Positions 62,174-64,000 of a stretch of DNA of 64,000 bases are shown piece after piece. Below the pieces are notes generated by a model that was not told the origin of the DNA, did not search any database, and saw only the letters and a program-made list of their open reading frames with translations. Source of the stretch: JTS-RE37 sp963756115 (GTDB taxonomy: Bacteria > Bacteroidota > Bacteroidia > Flavobacteriales > Flavobacteriaceae); contig CAVWMN010000002.1 of NCBI GenBank assembly GCA_963756115.1, positions 1 to 64,000 on the forward strand, in the 5' to 3' direction. How positions within the stretch are numbered: the first letter of the stretch is position 1; each line of letters opens with the position of its first letter. Both the position numbers and the translations under genes were made by a program.

Positions 62174-64000
62174 TTATTTTACCAGATCGAACATCCTGGA
62201 GTATTTGATAATAAAACTATTGTTCAGGGGATCCCCATCCCTGATATTGTGGTTGTATACTACGAACAAACCTGTATTCGCCCGCTGCAGCCATCCGAAG
62301 CGTACGTTCACGGCCCATAGCTTATCTACCGTATTGTTCTGTATGAATCCCTGCAAATACATATTGGGTGTAAAGGAATAGGATAACTGGCTGCCGAAAA
62401 TATTGGCGGTAAACTCCCCGCCCGGAAGGTTGAATTTGTTGTATTGATACGTTAACGCAGCATTGAATTTATCACCCCCGCGAAGCCGCAGGGTGCCGCT
62501 GTTGAGGTAACGGTCCCCGCCAAATGAGCCTCCGGCAACGGACCGGATATTGATGGAGACAGCCTTGCTCTGATTGGTAAAAAGGACCAATTGGGCTTCG
62601 GTATGATCGTAGGTACCAGGCTGTACCAGTACCCCCTCGGATATGGGAAAGGCTTCCAGGACACCTTCGGAAGTAACATTAAATCCCGTGTGCACCTCCA
62701 GGCCACTTTTAAATTCCCAGTGATTGTCTATATGCAAAAAACTGGTTTCCTGAAAACCATCGAAATTCCAGAATCCCCTGTAGGAAACATGAGGCCGCAA
62801 TTCCAGGATCCGGGAGGCTTCATTCCTGGGGCGCAAATGATAGAGCACAAGTGCTTCCGGCTTTCTGAAAGCAGACCGGAACAAAAAACCAACCTCTGGA
62901 TTGAACCCCTGGCCAACTTCTGTGTAGGCACCCCGCATCTCCCAGTTATTCCAGACGTAATCCGTTTGGAATTTATAGGAGTGTGCATTGATGGTATCAT
63001 TCGGGTCGCTGGTCCTGGCGTAGAATCCGGACATCCTAGCTTTCCTGCCCAGGCCCAACTTACCGTCAATGGCATAGGTACGGTTGTAATCGTTGTCGGA
63101 TTCCAAACCAGCGCGGTTGATAACGATGGCACCCAGGGCGGAACGGCCTTTGAATTCATGGTTCACCCGTGCCACGGTAAAATTGTTTTTTTCGATACCT
63201 GCATCCTGTACATCATCTGTAAACATGGAAAGGAATCCAACATTCGTCCGATTGAGTTTTCCTGAGAGTCGGGCTCCCCCGATGATCGGTACGATATTGC
63301 CATTGTCACCGATTCCAATCCTGCGACTGAAAAACAGGTCTACTTCCCCCGGGCTCCCGACAGAGAAGAGTCCGGCGTTTTCCAGGAAAAAAGGACGTTT
63401 TTCCGGAAAGAATAAATTGAACCGGTCCAGGTTTACCTGTTGTTCATCCACTTCCACCTGGGCAAAGTCCGTATTGTAGGTAGCATCCAGTGTCAGGCTT
63501 GGGGTAATGCTGTATTTTATATCTCCGCCTATCTCGGGCGTAAAATCACTTGTAGGGTCTGTTGCCGTAAAATCCTTTTCCAGCTTGCCAAGGACATAGG
63601 GTATCAATTTGAGGTTTCCGGGACTCCGGAGGTCCAGCCCCGTAAGCGTACCGGCCAGCGAAAGCCGGTTGAGGTTAAAACCGATAGGCATGGACGCCCA
63701 GTACACGATCTCATTGCTCTTCCGGATATTCCTCCTGAAATTGATCCCCCAGTCCTTACCGGCCTGAAATCGAAGGGTGCGCAGGGGAATGGCAAATTCT
63801 GCACTCCATCCGATATCAGACACCTGGGTCTCCACTTCCCACGAAGCATCCCAGTTAAGGTTAAAACCCCCGATGGTACCTCCTTGCTGGCGGTTGACAT
63901 TGTTGTTTCCCTGTCCTTCATTGTCTACCTGTGCATCGTATTCAACTCCCAGGGAATTGGTACCAAAAATAAAGCCATTCTGCCCGTCCTTATAGGTATC
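62174..64000 (-). CDS. DUF5916 family protein, probable outer-membrane barrel (5' end beyond window)
   Basis: 609 residues visible, entering from the right edge in frame. The N-terminal visible part shows a CBM9-like carbohydrate domain end (WDASWEVETQV, IGWSAEFAIPLRTLRF) and the rest is a beta-rich DUF5916 region with NTDFAQVEVDEQQVNLDRFN and FFPEKRPFFLENAGLF, typical of the family, ending FDLVK. Likely a carbohydrate-binding, outer-membrane-anchored or barrel protein. The signal peptide must lie outside the window. Confidence 0.9.
   Translation of the reverse strand, partial: DTYKDGQNGFIFGTNSLGVEYDAQVDNEGQGNNNVNRQQGGTIGGFNLNWDASWEVETQVSDIGWSAEFAIPLRTLRFQAGKDWGINFRRNIRKSNEIVYWASMPIGFNLNRLSLAGTLTGLDLRSPGNLKLIPYVLGKLEKDFTATDPTSDFTPEIGGDIKYSITPSLTLDATYNTDFAQVEVDEQQVNLDRFNLFFPEKRPFFLENAGLFSVGSPGEVDLFFSRRIGIGDNGNIVPIIGGARLSGKLNRTNVGFLSMFTDDVQDAGIEKNNFTVARVNHEFKGRSALGAIVINRAGLESDNDYNRTYAIDGKLGLGRKARMSGFYARTSDPNDTINAHSYKFQTDYVWNNWEMRGAYTEVGQGFNPEVGFLFRSAFRKPEALVLYHLRPRNEASRILELRPHVSYRGFWNFDGFQETSFLHIDNHWEFKSGLEVHTGFNVTSEGVLEAFPISEGVLVQPGTYDHTEAQLVLFTNQSKAVSINIRSVAGGSFGGDRYLNSGTLRLRGGDKFNAALTYQYNKFNLPGGEFTANIFGSQLSYSFTPNMYLQGFIQNNTVDKLWAVNVRFGWLQRANTGLFVVYNHNIRDGDPLNNSFIIKYSRMFDLVK

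Noticed and set aside
62591..63265. 224-residue plus-strand frame
   Set aside because: Antisense of the DUF5916 gene, which is strongly supported.

Overview
The window is a chromosomal segment from a Bacteroidota bacterium, most likely a marine member of the Flavobacteriaceae. The evidence is gene content (secA without a C-terminal zinc motif, DUF4105, DUF2911, DUF5916, HisKA_2 kinase, LytTR regulator, many lipoproteins and Tat-exported oxidoreductases), a promoter of the Bacteroidota type (TTG, 19 bp, TATTTTTG before the DUF2795 gene), and moderate GC. I cannot name the species. I see no tRNA, rRNA, IS element, prophage or CRISPR array.

Layout. 1-4.0 kb: recQ (cut by the window edge) divergent from kdsD-tatC-AhpD-like-lptB, an envelope/LPS and export block. 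4.1-11.2 kb: fatty-acid transporter, pssA, DUF4105 protein, ABC-F ATPase, a shortened methyltransferase relative, a 49-aa membrane protein, cobalamin adenosyltransferase and a DUF2795 protein. 11.4-20.9 kb: secA, a membrane histidine kinase, a secreted M14 peptidase and a secreted amidohydrolase. 21-26.7 kb: two paralogous tiny secreted proteins flank an ABC exporter pair (divergent from a TesA-like lipoprotein) and a decayed amidohydrolase gene. 26.9-31.7 kb: membrane LytTR regulator, lipoprotein fusing intradiol dioxygenase and thioredoxin-like domains, M23 peptidase, malectin lipoprotein, MsrA lipoprotein. 31.8-37.7 kb: Tat oxidoreductase, an ECF sigma/anti-sigma/surface-protein operon, DUF2911 protein, meaB. 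37.7-44.4 kb: a lipid-carrier glycosyl-transfer group (GT2, flippase-like, ArnT-like, PAP2), MATE pump and mazG.

44.5-60.3 kb is the accessory heart: DUF1080 proteins, a divergent Nramp relative, a D-aminoacylase-like lipoprotein, cytochrome c plus PQQ-type sugar dehydrogenase, NIPSNAP protein, RraA-like protein, enolase-superfamily protein, Gfo/Idh/MocA oxidoreductase, SMP-30 lactonase and a two-subunit molybdenum hydroxylase. Most of the catalytic proteins from 49 to 60 kb carry Sec, lipoprotein or Tat export signals, so I infer an extracytoplasmic oxidative pathway for sugars or sugar acids. The last 4 kb hold an HMCES/YedK protein, a frameshifted tandem DUF302 gene and a DUF5916 protein cut by the window end.

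The most novel signal is a 36-bp element, 25/36 identical without gaps, lying 49-51 bp upstream of both tiny secreted-protein genes. It contains half-sites 21 bp apart, an architecture typical of LytTR operators, and one copy lies between its target gene and the LytTR regulator gene.
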